Source: Acidipila rosea (GTDB lineage: Bacteria; Acidobacteriota; Terriglobia; Terriglobales; Acidobacteriaceae). From it: 64,000 nt of DNA. The DNA is taken from positions 62,001-126,000 of the forward strand of contig NZ_SMGK01000005.1 of the NCBI RefSeq assembly GCF_004339725.1, read 5' to 3'. The position numbers were made by a program, and so were the translations under genes. This document shows, piece after piece, positions 53,439-62,916 of the stretch (its first letter is position 1; each line of letters begins with the position of its first letter). The notes beneath the pieces are model-generated. The model was not told the origin of the DNA. It did not search any database and worked only from the letters and a program-made list of their open reading frames with translations.

Positions 53439-54662
53439 TTGCGAGAGGCAGCGACCATTTCGGAGGCGTCGGCAGGCCCGCGACCGGCTTCGCACAAGCG
53501 GCTGCTGCAGCTGCTGGGGTTGGCATGCGGTGTCGGGGTCGCGAACATCTACTACAATCAGCCGCTGCTGCTGGAGATGAGCCGCAGCGTTCACGTGCTG
53601 GCTGGTCAGACCGGCACGGTGGCGGTGGCGACGCAGGTCGGTTACGCGGTGGGCATCGTTGCGTTTGTGCCGCTGGCGGACGTGGTGGAGCGACGCGGCC
53701 TGATGATGAAGCTCTTTGCGGGGGCGGCGGTGGCCGCACTGCTGACAGGGCTGGCTCCTACCCTGCTGACCCTGATCCTTGCGAGCGTGATGCTGGGGCT
53801 GACAGCGGCGGTGACGCACGTGGCGGTGCCGATTGCGCCGGAACTGGCCAATGACGATGAGCGCGGGCGAGCCATCGGCAATGTGATGACGGGGCTGCTG
53901 CTGGGGGTGCTGCTGGGGCGTGCGGTTTCGGGCGCGATTGCGGCGTGGCTTGGCTGGCGGGCGGTCTTCTTTATGGCTGCGGCGGGAAATGCGGCGTTTG
54001 TTCCGATCCTGCTGCGGAAGTTTCCCACGCTTCCGCCTTCTCACCCGTTGCCCTACAGGCAGGCGTTGCGTTCGCTGTGGACGCTGGTGCGGACGCAGCC
54101 GGTGTTGCGGGAGTCGGCGGTGCAGGGGGCGCTGGTGTTTGCAGGGTTCTCCTGCTTCTGGACGACGCTGGTCTTTCTGCTGGGCTCGCCGCACTACCGG
54201 CTGGGCGCGGGGGTAGCGGGCAGCTTCGGGATTCTGGGCGCGACGGGCGTGCTGATTGCGCCGGTGGCAGGGAGGCTGGCGGACAGGCGCGGTTCGCGGG
54301 CCGTGGTGACGATGGCGCTGGTGCTGCTGTCGACGGCCTTTGTGATCTTCCTGGTGGCGGGCTACCGGTTGGCGGGGCTGATCCTGGGGGTGGTGGTGCT
54401 GGACCTGGGGGCGCAGGCGAACCAGATTGCGAACCAGACACGCATCTTCGGGCTGGAGGCGAGCGCTCGGGGACGGATCAATACAATCTATATGACGCTG
54501 TTCTTTATGGGCGGGTCGCTGGGGTCGCTCTTCTCGGCGATGGCGTGGACCCGGTACCGCTGGCCGGGGGTGTGCATCCTGGGATTGGGATTTCTGGGGC
54601 TGGCGGCGGTAGTACATAGTGCAGGAAGCAGGGCTGCGGCGTTACGATTAAGAGAGCTATGA
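53439..54662 (+). CDS. MFS transporter
   Basis: A 407-residue, 12-helix major-facilitator transporter starting with TTG. Features: NIYYNQPLLLEMS in helix 1, the motif-A loop LADVVERRGLMMKLFAG between helices 2 and 3, and VAGRLADRRGSRAVV between helices 8 and 9. It resembles the YnfM/arabinose-efflux-type exporters; substrate unknown. Its stop overlaps the queC start (ATGATG), so the two are translationally coupled, although a functional link is not evident. Confidence 0.9.
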   Translation: MREAATISEASAGPRPASHKRLLQLLGLACGVGVANIYYNQPLLLEMSRSVHVLAGQTGTVAVATQVGYAVGIVAFVPLADVVERRGLMMKLFAGAAVAALLTGLAPTLLTLILASVMLGLTAAVTHVAVPIAPELANDDERGRAIGNVMTGLLLGVLLGRAVSGAIAAWLGWRAVFFMAAAGNAAFVPILLRKFPTLPPSHPLPYRQALRSLWTLVRTQPVLRESAVQGALVFAGFSCFWTTLVFLLGSPHYRLGAGVAGSFGILGATGVLIAPVAGRLADRRGSRAVVTMALVLLSTAFVIFLVAGYRLAGLILGVVVLDLGAQANQIANQTRIFGLEASARGRINTIYMTLFFMGGSLGSLFSAMAWTRYRWPGVCILGLGFLGLAAVVHSAGSRAAALRLREL

Positions 54663-55342
54663 TGACAGGATTGAAGCCCCGGGCGGTGATCTGCCTTTCG
54701 GGAGGAATGGATTCGGCGGTCTGCGCGGCGCTGGCGGCGAGGGAGTGCGAGGTCTATGCGCTGCACTTCAGCTATGGGCAGCGGACCGAGGCTCGCGAGC
54801 TCAAGAGCGCGCGCGGGGTGGCCGAGGCGGTGGGCGCGAAGCAGTTTCTGCATCTGGAGATCGACCTCTTCCGGCGGATCGGAGGCTCGGCACTGACCGA
54901 TGAGACGATCGCGGTGCCCGCGGCGGTAGAGGAGGGGATCGGCGCTTCGGTGCCGGTGACTTATGTTCCGTTCAGGAATGCGCACTTTCTGTCGGCGGCG
55001 GTGAGCTGGGCCGAGGTGGTGGGCGCACGGAAGATCTATATAGGCGCGGTAGAGCAGGACAGCTCCGGATATCCGGACTGCCGGCCGGCGTATTACGAGG
55101 CGTTTCAAGAGTTGATCCGCAGAGGAACGAAAGAGGGAGACATCGAAGTTGCGACTCCGCTCATCCATATGCGGAAGCGGGAGATTGTAGCTCTCGGCCT
55201 TGAACTGGGTGCGCCGTTCAATTTAACTTGGTCGTGCTATTCAGAGCAGGGGCGAGCGTGTGGCGTATGCGAGAGCTGTGTTCTGCGCCTGAGGGCATTT
55301 GCAGAGGCTGGGACAGTGGATCCAGTGCCTTATGCGGCGTGA
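54659..55342 (+). CDS. queC: 7-cyano-7-deazaguanine synthase
   Basis: A 227-residue ATP-dependent enzyme converting 7-carboxy-7-deazaguanine to preQ0, precursor of queuosine in tRNA. PP-loop SGGMDSAVCA (about 14-23), YVPFRNAHFLSAAVSWAE, IYIGAVEQDSSGYPDCRPAY and the C-terminal zinc site SCYSEQGRACGVCESCVLR (about 192-210) are all present. Partner genes queD and queE are not in the window. Confidence 0.97.
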   Translation: MMTGLKPRAVICLSGGMDSAVCAALAARECEVYALHFSYGQRTEARELKSARGVAEAVGAKQFLHLEIDLFRRIGGSALTDETIAVPAAVEEGIGASVPVTYVPFRNAHFLSAAVSWAEVVGARKIYIGAVEQDSSGYPDCRPAYYEAFQELIRRGTKEGDIEVATPLIHMRKREIVALGLELGAPFNLTWSCYSEQGRACGVCESCVLRLRAFAEAGTVDPVPYAA

Positions 55343-55411
55343 AAAAAGATTTAGTGATGGGACGCAGCAGACTGCTGCCGTTCCACATATGAGGTAAGGG
55401 AGAAGAAGACA

Positions 55412-56503
55412 ATGCGAAAGACAAAACTCTGGCTGGCGGTTTTTGTGGCCATGCTGTTGCCGGCCCTCCAGTTCAGCGCGCACGCGCAGGCACCCACGGG
55501 CAAGATTCACGGCCATATCCAGGACCCGGCCGGAGTTGCGCTCGCCAACGCAAAGGTCGAGCTGAGCACGGACGGCAAAACGGCGAAGTACACCTTCACT
55601 GCGGACGGCAACGGCGATTACAAAGGCGACGGAATTGCGCCCGGGACCTATGTGGCAACGGCCTTCCAGGCCGATAAGGCGGTGGACCGGTTCACGGAAG
55701 TGAAGATCACTGCGGGCGGCGACACGGCGCAGGACTTCGATATGTCGCGGGCGGATTACGTATCGAAGCTGAGCGCGGAGCAGAAGAAGGCGCTGGCCGA
55801 TCTGAAGCAGAAGAACGCGGAAGCGATGAAGGAAAACAGCCAGATCAAGAATCTGAATGCTGACCTGATCAAGGCGCGCGAGGACAACAAGGCGAAGAAC
55901 TTTGCCGAGGCCGAGAGCCTGATGCAGAAGGACACCACGGCGAAGCCGGATGCCTCAGTACTCTGGCTGGAGCTGGGGACGGCGCAGTCCGGCGAGAAGA
56001 AGTATGACGATGCGGCGACCTCACTGAAGAAGGCAATCGACCTGGAAACCGCGGCGAAGAAGCCGAACCAGGAGATCATTGCCGGGGCGAACAACGCACT
56101 GGGCGAGGTGCTGGCAGCACAGAACAAGCTGCCCGATTCAGAAGCCGCCTATGACGCAGCGGCCAAGGCAGTGCCCGCCAATGCAGCCATGTATTACGGC
56201 AATGAAGCGATCGTGCTGAGCCGCGCCGGGCAGCCGGACGCTACAGTCACAGCAGCCGATAAGGCGATTGCCGCCGATCCGAACAAGCCGATTCCCTACT
56301 ACCTGAAGGGACAGGCGCTGATCAACAAGGCGACGGTCGACCCGAAGACACAGAAGATTGTGGCTCCTCCGGGCTGCGCAGAGGCCTACCAGAAGTACCT
56401 GGAGCTCGATCCGAACGGCCCCTTTTCGGCGGAAGCCAAGAGCGTGCTGGCGGAGATGGGCCAAACGGTCAGCAAGACCTTCAAGGCAGGAAAGAAGAAG
56501 TAG
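55412..56503 (+). CDS. Exported TPR protein with a carboxypeptidase-regulatory-like domain
   Basis: A 363-residue periplasmic protein. Signal peptide about 1-27 (ending AHAQ). Residues about 28-110 form an Ig-like carboxypeptidase-regulatory fold (GKIHGHIQDPAGVALANAKVEL, GDYKGDGIAPGTYVATAF). A Lys/Glu/Ala coiled-coil helix spans about 115-160. Then TPR-like repeats (YDDAATSLKKAIDLE, ALGEVLAAQNKLPDSEAAYDAA, AIVLSRAGQPDATVTAADKAI) to a basic end. Such proteins are common in acidobacteria; the role is unknown, probably a protein-binding scaffold. AAGGGAGAAGAAG precedes the ATG. Confidence 0.75.
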   Translation: MRKTKLWLAVFVAMLLPALQFSAHAQAPTGKIHGHIQDPAGVALANAKVELSTDGKTAKYTFTADGNGDYKGDGIAPGTYVATAFQADKAVDRFTEVKITAGGDTAQDFDMSRADYVSKLSAEQKKALADLKQKNAEAMKENSQIKNLNADLIKAREDNKAKNFAEAESLMQKDTTAKPDASVLWLELGTAQSGEKKYDDAATSLKKAIDLETAAKKPNQEIIAGANNALGEVLAAQNKLPDSEAAYDAAAKAVPANAAMYYGNEAIVLSRAGQPDATVTAADKAIAADPNKPIPYYLKGQALINKATVDPKTQKIVAPPGCAEAYQKYLELDPNGPFSAEAKSVLAEMGQTVSKTFKAGKKK

Positions 56504-56520
56504 CTTAGCGAAAAAGAAAG

Positions 56521-56553
56521 CGCCGCTCCGGGAAGACCGGGGCGGCGTTTTTC
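56521..56553 (+). terminator. Rho-independent terminator
   Basis: An 11-bp stem with one G-T pair (56521-56531 with 56537-56547), loop GAAGA, followed by TTTTTCT. Lies between the TPR gene and moeA. Confidence 0.92.
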
Positions 56554-56583
56554 TTTGAGGGAAAGTGCAGTGGAAAGGACTCT

Positions 56584-57801
56584 ATGAATGCTCCCGTGAA
56601 GGTGCTGAGTTATGTGCAGGCGGCGGAGGCGATTGGGGCGCATGCAGCCGGCAGGCCACGACCTGGGACGGAGAAGGTGGGTCTGCTGGATGCGCAGGGA
56701 CGGGTGCTGGCGGCGGGGGTGGTTGCCGACCGGGACCAGCCGCCCTTTGACCGCTCGACGCGGGACGGGTTTGCGTGCCGGGCGGAGGATGCAGGCGGGG
56801 CGCTGCGTGTGATGGGGACGGTGCGTGCCGGTGAGGTGTGGCATGTCGACCCGCTGGGGGCAGGAGAAGCGGTGGAGATCATGACGGGCGCGCCGGTTCC
56901 TGCAGGGGCGGACTGCGTGGTGATGGTGGAGCATGTGGTGGAGTGCGGCGCCGGGATTGAGCTGCAGGTCGGGCGGATGGCGAGGCGGGGCGAGAATATC
57001 GTTCCCCGCGGGGCAGAGGCGGCGAAGGGTGGGGTGATTCTTGCGGCCGGGGTGCGGATGACGGCCACGCAAATCGCCGCTGCGGCGGCCTGCGGGTATG
57101 CGGAGGTCGAGGTGTTTCAGCGGCCGCGCGTGGCCGTGCTGGCGACCGGAGATGAGCTGGTGCAGGTGGCCGATGCTCCGCTGCCGCACCAGATTCGCAA
57201 CTCAAACAGCTATAGCCTGGCGGCGATGGTGGCGGCGGCTGGAGCGGAAGCGGTGGTGCTGCCGGTGGCGCGCGATGAACGGGGATCGCTGGAGACGTCG
57301 ATCCGGGAGGCGCTGGAGTGCGACCTGGTGCTGATGTCGGGTGGGGTTTCGATGGGGAAGTATGACCTGGTGGAAGAGGTGTTGACAGGACTGGGCGCGG
57401 AGTTTTTCTTTACGGGGGTCGAGATCCAGCCGGGGCGTCCTGCGGTTTTTGGGCGGGCGATGGGGAAATACTTCTTTGGGCTGCCGGGGAATCCTGTCTC
57501 TACGATGGTGACGTTTCTGCTGTTTGCCGAGCCGATGATCCGGGGAACGGCCGGGGAGAGCGAAACCTCTCCACGATTTGCGCAGGCGACGCTGGCGGAG
57601 CCGGTGAAGGTGAAGACGGGATTGAGGCGGTTTCTGCCGGCGGTGCTGGAGAGCGCCGTGGAGGGATCGAGGGTGAAGCTGGTGGCATGGCAGGGATCCG
57701 GTGACCTGGCGGCGACGGCGCGGGCGAATTGTTTCGCGGTGGTGCCTCCTGAGCGGGAGGCACTGGCGGCGGGGGAAGTGGTCTCAGTACTGCTGGCTTA
57801 G
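56584..57801 (+). CDS. moeA: Molybdopterin molybdotransferase
   Basis: A 405-residue enzyme inserting molybdenum into adenylylated molybdopterin. Recognised by DRDQPPFDRSTRDGFACRA, EIMTGAPVPAGADCVVMVE, RPRVAVLATGDELV, IRNSNSYSLAAMV, MSGGVSMGKYDLVEEVL and FGLPGNPVSTMVTFLLF in the usual order. Other molybdenum cofactor genes are not adjacent. Its stop overlaps the stop of the convergent aminotransferase by 4 bases. Confidence 0.96.
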   Translation: MNAPVKVLSYVQAAEAIGAHAAGRPRPGTEKVGLLDAQGRVLAAGVVADRDQPPFDRSTRDGFACRAEDAGGALRVMGTVRAGEVWHVDPLGAGEAVEIMTGAPVPAGADCVVMVEHVVECGAGIELQVGRMARRGENIVPRGAEAAKGGVILAAGVRMTATQIAAAAACGYAEVEVFQRPRVAVLATGDELVQVADAPLPHQIRNSNSYSLAAMVAAAGAEAVVLPVARDERGSLETSIREALECDLVLMSGGVSMGKYDLVEEVLTGLGAEFFFTGVEIQPGRPAVFGRAMGKYFFGLPGNPVSTMVTFLLFAEPMIRGTAGESETSPRFAQATLAEPVKVKTGLRRFLPAVLESAVEGSRVKLVAWQGSGDLAATARANCFAVVPPEREALAAGEVVSVLLA

Positions 57802-58970
57802 CCGAGGAAGCGGCGCAGGGCGGCGAGGCCGGATTCAATAGCCTCCATGGAGACGGCGTATCCGAAGCGGACGTGGGACTCGCCCTGGGCTCCGAAGACG
57901 ACGCCGGGAATGGTGGCGACGTGAGCCTTCTCCAGCAGGGTGGCGGCGGCCTTGCGGCTGTCCTTGCTGATCTTTTCGACGCGCGGAAAGGCGTAGAAGG
58001 CGCCCTGCGGCATCTCGCATTCGAGGCCGAGCGCATTGAGGCCGGTGACCAGCAGGTCGCGGCGCTCACGGTACTCTTCGCGACGCCTGGCGATGACAGA
58101 GTGGGGCGTCGCGAGGGCCTCAAGCCCAGCCCACTGGATGGGCGTTGAGACGCCGTTGGTGGAGTAGAGGACGAGCTTGCGAAGGCCGGTCATGAAAGGC
58201 TCTTGCGCGACGGCGTACCCGAGACGCCAGCCGGTCATGCCGTAACTCTTCGAGAAGGTGTAGGTCGTAATGGTGCGCTCGGCCATGCCGGGCAGCGAGG
58301 CGATGGAGAAGTGATCGCCCTCATAGACCAGGTCTTCATAAGCCTCATCGGCGATGACGATGAGTTTGTGCTTGATGGCAAAGGCGGCGACCTCTTCTGC
58401 CTCTGCGCGGGAGAAGACGGTGCCGGAGGGGTTCTGGGGCGTGTTGTAGTAGATGGCGCGGGTGTGAGGCGTGGAGAACTGTTCCAGCGTCCGGGTGATG
58501 CCGTTGCGGCGCGCGCTGGAGGTGGGCACGAGCAGCGGGCGCGCCTGCGCTCCGGTGATCATGTCGCGAATGGGCGTCCAGTAGGGCGAGAAGAGCAGGA
58601 CATCATCGCCCGCATCAAGGATGGCCTGAAAGGCCGCATACAGCGCATGCGCGCCGCCCGCGGTGACGATGACGTCGTCGACGGTCGTGTCGATGCCGTT
58701 GCGGGTGGTGAGCTTGCGTGCAAGCGCCTCGCGGAGGGGGGCGATGCCTGAGGAGGCTGCATACTTTGTCTTGTTCTCGACGAGGGCGCGCATCATCGCG
58801 TACTTGATGGTCTCAGGAGTCTCGAAAAAGGGCTCGCCGCCATGGAAGGGGTGAACGGTTTCACCGGCGGCGCGCAGCTCAAGCACCTTGTTCCTGATCT
58901 GCACGATATCGGAGAAGCCAACTTCATCAAGTCGCTTGGCGAGGCGCAGGCCGCTTTTTCTCGTTGGCAT
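57798..58970 (-). CDS. PLP-dependent aminotransferase (class I/II, AspC-like)
   Basis: A 390-residue fold-type I aminotransferase. The PLP lysine is in TTYTFSKSYGMTGWRLGY (around residue 236), the cofactor-phosphate contact ADEAYEDLVY (about 208), and the NTPQNPSGTVFSR segment (about 172). The N-terminus with SDIVQIRNKVLELRAAGETV and HGGEPFFETPETIKYAM resembles the aspartate/aromatic aminotransferase Igamma branch. The substrate is not fixed. Starts divergently from the 55-residue membrane protein gene. Confidence 0.93.
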   Translation of the reverse strand: MPTRKSGLRLAKRLDEVGFSDIVQIRNKVLELRAAGETVHPFHGGEPFFETPETIKYAMMRALVENKTKYAASSGIAPLREALARKLTTRNGIDTTVDDVIVTAGGAHALYAAFQAILDAGDDVLLFSPYWTPIRDMITGAQARPLLVPTSSARRNGITRTLEQFSTPHTRAIYYNTPQNPSGTVFSRAEAEEVAAFAIKHKLIVIADEAYEDLVYEGDHFSIASLPGMAERTITTYTFSKSYGMTGWRLGYAVAQEPFMTGLRKLVLYSTNGVSTPIQWAGLEALATPHSVIARRREEYRERRDLLVTGLNALGLECEMPQGAFYAFPRVEKISKDSRKAAATLLEKAHVATIPGVVFGAQGESHVRFGYAVSMEAIESGLAALRRFLG

Positions 58971-59047
58971 AGCGTAGGCTTCCTTTCAGGTAACGGAACA
59001 GCATAACTTATCTGAAGCGGCGTGTCGTTGCTGATATTCTTAGCGCT

Positions 59048-59215
59048 ATGCGGCGATCAACAATCTGGTTTCTGCTTGCGGTGTTATGGATTGCAGCTGT
59101 GCCGGTGGCGCTGGTGCACCACCACAAAGACACGGCGACGATCGACGCGGTGGTCGCGCTGATCTTCTTCTTCATCGGCGTGCGGCTGCGAGGACGCGAG
59201 ATGCTAAACCGCTAA
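59048..59215 (+). CDS. Small membrane protein (55 residues)
   Basis: A short gene with two predicted membrane helices: IWFLLAVLWIAAVPVALV (about 6-23) and IDAVVALIFFFIGVRL (about 32-47), joined by a His/Lys/Asp loop and ending with RGREMLNR. It is divergent from the aminotransferase gene and its 3' end overlaps the hisA 3' end by 12 bases on the opposite strand. The composition (hydrophobic segments, basic inner loops) is unlikely for a random frame. Function unknown. Confidence 0.6.
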   Translation: MRRSTIWFLLAVLWIAAVPVALVHHHKDTATIDAVVALIFFFIGVRLRGREMLNR

Positions 59216-59887
59216 TACGCCAGTGTAGACGGCCATGCCCGCGACGGCATCGACTCCAATGGCGTCGAGCGCGTCGATCTCAGCCTGTTCGCGGATGCCA
59301 CCGGCAGCGATGAGCTGGCGCTGGGTGAGGCGGCGCAGCGAGGCGGCGATGGGCAGCGGGAAGCCCTGCATGGTGCCCTCCGTGTCAATGTGGGTGTAGA
59401 GGAAGGCTGTGCAGTAGGCTTCGAGCGCGACGATCGCCTCTTCCGGGGTGAGGGCGGTCTGCTCCTTCCAGCCCTTGATGGCGACACGACCGGCTTTTGT
59501 ATCAATGCTTGCTACAAATTTGTCTGTGCCGATGGAGTCGGCGATTTCGCGCGCGAACGCGGCATTAACCGGGGCGTTGAGATCGGCGCGGAAGAGCGCG
59601 GAGCCGAAGATGACGCGCCTGGCGCCTGCATCGAGGAGCGACTGAGCGTGGGCTGCGGTGGCTACGCCGCCGCCGACCTGACATGGAAGGCGGCGCGCGA
59701 TCTTTTCAATGAGGGGCGCGTTGCTGCCCTGGCGCATGGCGGCATCGAGATCGATGAGCTGGATGAGCGGATAGGAGGCGAAGCGCTCGATCCAGTATTC
59801 AAAGTCGTCGAAGGCCAGCTTGAGCTTCTCGCCGTGGACGAGCTGCACGATGCGGCCACCCATCAGGTCAATGGAAGGAATTAACAT
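59204..59887 (-). CDS. hisA: ProFAR isomerase, histidine biosynthesis
   Basis: A 227-residue TIM-barrel enzyme converting ProFAR to PRFAR (step 4 of histidine synthesis). Features: [19 protein letters not shown] with the catalytic Asp, [52 protein letters not shown] with the second catalytic Asp, and [11 protein letters not shown]. Last gene in the window's his operon; overlaps hisF by 7 bases. Confidence 0.95.
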   Translation of the reverse strand: MLIPSIDLMGGRIVQLVHGEKLKLAFDDFEYWIERFASYPLIQLIDLDAAMRQGSNAPLIEKIARRLPCQVGGGVATAAHAQSLLDAGARRVIFGSALFRADLNAPVNAAFAREIADSIGTDKFVASIDTKAGRVAIKGWKEQTALTPEEAIVALEAYCTAFLYTHIDTEGTMQGFPLPIAASLRRLTQRQLIAAGGIREQAEIDALDAIGVDAVAGMAVYTGVLAV

Positions 59888-60642
59888 GGGAGCCTCATGG
59901 GAATACCTCTCTGCGCAATTACTTCTTTCAGTGTACGGGCATCGGCGATACCGAAGTGGAAGATGCTGGCGGCAAGCGCGGCGTCGGCCTTGCCTACGAG
60001 GAAGACCTCTGCAAAGTGCTCCGCCGTGCCCGCGCCGCCGGAGGCGATGACGGGAATCTGCACGGCCTGACTGACGAGGGCGGTGAGTTCGCAGTCGAAA
60101 CCGGCGCGGGTGCCATCGGCGTCCATGGAGGTGAGCAGAATTTCTCCGGCGCCGCGGTCTTCCGCTTCGCGCGCCCAGTCAAGGAGTGCGCGGCCTGCGG
60201 GCTTGCGGCCACCGTTGATGAAGACCTCTGCCCCGTCTACAGTGCGGCGCGCGTCGATGGCCACGACGACGGCCTGCGCACCAAAGCTGCGGCCTATTTC
60301 GCCAATGAGCTCGGGGCGTGCGATGGCGGCGGAGTTGATGCTGACCTTATCTGCGCCTGCATCGAAGACCTGGGCTGCGTCATCTGCGGTGCGGATGCCG
60401 CCGCCGACCGTGAAGGGGATGAAAAGGCGCTGGGCGGTGCGGCGCACGGTCTCAAGCAGAGTGCCGCGGCCCTCGTGCGTGGCGGTGATGTCGAGGAGGA
60501 CGATTTCGTCGGCACCAGCGGCGGCGTGACGCGCGGCGAGCTCCGCGGGGTCGCCAGCGTCGACGAGGTCAAGAAACTGTACGCCCTTGACGACGCGGCC
60601 AGCGGTGACATCAAGGCAGGCGATGATGCGCTTGGTCAGCAT
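59881..60642 (-). CDS. hisF: Imidazole glycerol phosphate synthase cyclase subunit
   Basis: A 253-residue TIM barrel that with HisH closes the imidazole ring. Features: [87 protein letters not shown] and [19 protein letters not shown]. Catalytic aspartates are in CLDV and SMDADGT. Overlaps hisH by 7 bases and hisA by 7. Confidence 0.97.
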   Translation of the reverse strand: MLTKRIIACLDVTAGRVVKGVQFLDLVDAGDPAELAARHAAAGADEIVLLDITATHEGRGTLLETVRRTAQRLFIPFTVGGGIRTADDAAQVFDAGADKVSINSAAIARPELIGEIGRSFGAQAVVVAIDARRTVDGAEVFINGGRKPAGRALLDWAREAEDRGAGEILLTSMDADGTRAGFDCELTALVSQAVQIPVIASGGAGTAEHFAEVFLVGKADAALAASIFHFGIADARTLKEVIAQRGIPMRLPC

Positions 60643-61235
60643 GATTCGAGCCTCACAAAGTTTTCAAGCAGAGTGCGACCGGCGGCGCTCGACTTCTCCG
60701 GGTGGAACTGTACCGCCATGAGATTGTCGCGTTCGACGGCGGCGGTGAAGGGCTGGCCGTAATTTGTAACTGCCGCTGTTTCTTTTATGATGGGCGCGCG
60801 CCAGGAGTGGGTGTAGTAGACATAGGCACCCTCTTCAATCCCGCGCAGCAGACGCGATGCGGGATCGACCGAGATAGAGTTCCAGCCGACGTGGGGGATT
60901 TTCATGGCGCCGGTGAAACGTTCGCACATGCCCTCGAATAATCCTGCGCCTTGCACCGATGGGTCTTCTGTGCTGCCGGCAAAGAGCCACTGCAGGCCGA
61001 CGCAGATGCCGAGGAATGGCGTGCCCTGCGCGATCTTTTCCGTGGCGGCCTGCCTGAGCCCGCGGTCAGCGAGAAAGCGGGTTGCGGCGAAGTGGCCGAC
61101 GCCGGGAAGCACGAGCTTGTCTGCGCGGCGCACCTCGTCGGGATCTTCAGTGACGAGGGTGTCGGCGCCGATTGCACGGAGCGCCTTGACGACAGAGGTG
61201 AGGTTGCCGGCCTTGTAATCGATGACGGTGATCAC
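60636..61235 (-). CDS. hisH: Imidazole glycerol phosphate synthase glutaminase subunit
   Basis: A 199-residue class-I glutamine amidotransferase supplying ammonia to HisF. The nucleophile is the Cys of [11 protein letters not shown] (about 79) and the His/Glu pair is in VQFHPEKSS (about 180). [11 protein letters not shown] near residue 46 is the oxyanion region. Overlaps hisB by 4 and hisF by 7 bases. Confidence 0.97.
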   Translation of the reverse strand: MITVIDYKAGNLTSVVKALRAIGADTLVTEDPDEVRRADKLVLPGVGHFAATRFLADRGLRQAATEKIAQGTPFLGICVGLQWLFAGSTEDPSVQGAGLFEGMCERFTGAMKIPHVGWNSISVDPASRLLRGIEEGAYVYYTHSWRAPIIKETAAVTNYGQPFTAAVERDNLMAVQFHPEKSSAAGRTLLENFVRLESC

Positions 61236-61837
61236 AGAAGGCCCTTGGTGCTGGGCAGCATCTCACCCAGCTGCTTGTCGCGGGAGCAGGCCACGCGGAG
61301 GGCGCGTGCGAAGGCCTTGAAGAGCGCCTCTACCTTGTGATGATTGGAGCGGCCATACATCGTCTTGATATGGACGTTGGCGCGTGCGCCGCGTGCGAAG
61401 CCTTCAAAGAAATCTTCGACGAGCTCGGACTGGAGATCGCCGACGAGGCGCGTCTTGACCTTGGTCTTGACGACGGAGGCGACGCGGCCACTGAGATCGA
61501 CGGCGGCGACGCCCAGGGTTTCATCCATGGTCATGAGGAAGTAACCCGCGCGCATGATGCCGCGCTTGTCGCCGAGCGCCTGATCGAATGCCTCGCCGAG
61601 CGCGATGCCCACGTCTTCTACGGTGTGGTGCTGATCGACGTCGAGGTCGCCTTGGCAGGTGAGTTCAAGATCGAAGGCGCCGTGGCGGGTGAAGAGCTCG
61701 AGCATGTGATCGAAGAAGCGGATGCCGGTGGAGACCTTGTATTTGCCGGTTCCCTCAATGGTGAGGCGCAGGGAGATCTTTGTCTCGGTGGTGCTGCGGT
61801 CGATGGCGGCGGTGCGCCTGGCGCTGGCTGCTTTCAT
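61232..61837 (-). CDS. hisB: Imidazoleglycerol-phosphate dehydratase
   Basis: A 201-residue manganese enzyme (single-function HisB, without the phosphatase domain of E. coli). Metal-binding repeats [36 protein letters not shown] and [20 protein letters not shown] are all present. The separate histidinol phosphatase is not in the window. 4-base overlaps with hisC and hisH. Confidence 0.97.
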   Translation of the reverse strand: MKAASARRTAAIDRSTTETKISLRLTIEGTGKYKVSTGIRFFDHMLELFTRHGAFDLELTCQGDLDVDQHHTVEDVGIALGEAFDQALGDKRGIMRAGYFLMTMDETLGVAAVDLSGRVASVVKTKVKTRLVGDLQSELVEDFFEGFARGARANVHIKTMYGRSNHHKVEALFKAFARALRVACSRDKQLGEMLPSTKGLL

Positions 61838-62916
61838 GCTTCGCTGTCCCTTTTCCAGTTGATTGCGGCGAGTGATTCGCGGAGGGCCTCGATGCCTGCG
61901 CGAGTGTCTTCTCGGGTGCCGATGGTGATGCGCACGCAGCCGTCGCAGCCGGGATCGGAGGAGCGATCGCGGACGAGAACGTTGCGGGTCTTCATTGCCG
62001 CTGTGAAAGCGGCGTGCTGTGAGCCGATGTTGACGAGGATGAAGTTGGCCGCGGAGGGCCAGTGGGGAAGCGCGAGCTCGTCGAGGGCAGCAGCGAATTC
62101 ACGGCGCGCGGCGAGTACCTCTTCGACATACCAGTCGAGATAAGCGCTGTCAGTCAGCGCGGCGGGCAGGCAGGCGAGCGCGAGCGAGTTGACGCTGTAG
62201 GGCGAGATAACGCGGCGCAGCCACTGCATCTGCTCTTCTGCTGCGATGAGCGCGCCGAGGCGCAGACCAGCGAGGCCATAGGCTTTAGAGAAGGTGCGCG
62301 CGACGATGAGGTTGGGATGCCGGCCGATGAGGTCGAGTACGGTTTCGCCATGGAAGTGAAAGTAGGCCTCGTCAATGAGGACAATGGCGTGGGGCGCGCT
62401 CGCGAGGATGCGCAGAATCGCTTCGCGCGAGACCACGCTGCCGGTGGGGCTGTTGGGGTTGGCGATGCAGATGACCTTGGTTGCAGGCGTGATGGCGGCG
62501 AGCAGCGCATCGAGCGGGAAGCGGAAATCGGCGCCTGCCTGAACGGTGACGATGCGCGCCTCGGTCGAAGAGGCGTAGACCTCGTACATGGAATAGGTCG
62601 GGACGGGCAGCAGCAGCTCGTCGCCTGCGTCGAGAAAGGCCTGGCAGAGAACGTGAATGGCTTCGTCGACTCCGTTGGTGAGCAGCGTCTCCGCGGGTGC
62701 AACGTTGAGGTGCTGCGCTACGAGCGCCTCAAGAGGGCCGCGTTCAGGATACCTGGTGAGCTCGGCGCTGGAGATCTTCGCCAGCGCTTCAAGGACGCGC
62801 GGGGAGCAGGAGAAGGTGTTTTCGTTGAAGTCGAGGCGCAAACCATCGCGGCCACCGAGGGGTGGGTGATACTCCTTCATGCGGCGCACGGCGGCGCGGG
62901 GCTGAGGTGTGGTCAT
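61834..62916 (-). CDS. hisC: Histidinol-phosphate aminotransferase
   Basis: A 360-residue PLP aminotransferase. The PLP lysine is in [18 protein letters not shown] (about 220); [33 protein letters not shown] and [11 protein letters not shown] are other signatures. N-terminal [18 protein letters not shown] is typical. 4-base overlaps with hisD (start) and hisB (stop). Confidence 0.96.
   Translation of the reverse strand: MTTPQPRAAVRRMKEYHPPLGGRDGLRLDFNENTFSCSPRVLEALAKISSAELTRYPERGPLEALVAQHLNVAPAETLLTNGVDEAIHVLCQAFLDAGDELLLPVPTYSMYEVYASSTEARIVTVQAGADFRFPLDALLAAITPATKVICIANPNSPTGSVVSREAILRILASAPHAIVLIDEAYFHFHGETVLDLIGRHPNLIVARTFSKAYGLAGLRLGALIAAEEQMQWLRRVISPYSVNSLALACLPAALTDSAYLDWYVEEVLAARREFAAALDELALPHWPSAANFILVNIGSQHAAFTAAMKTRNVLVRDRSSDPGCDGCVRITIGTREDTRAGIEALRESLAAINWKRDSEA

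Noticed and set aside
53379..54617. 412-codon minus-strand frame opposite the MFS gene
   Set aside because: Translation is almost only Arg, His, Gln and Pro, typical of an antisense reading of a hydrophobic protein gene.
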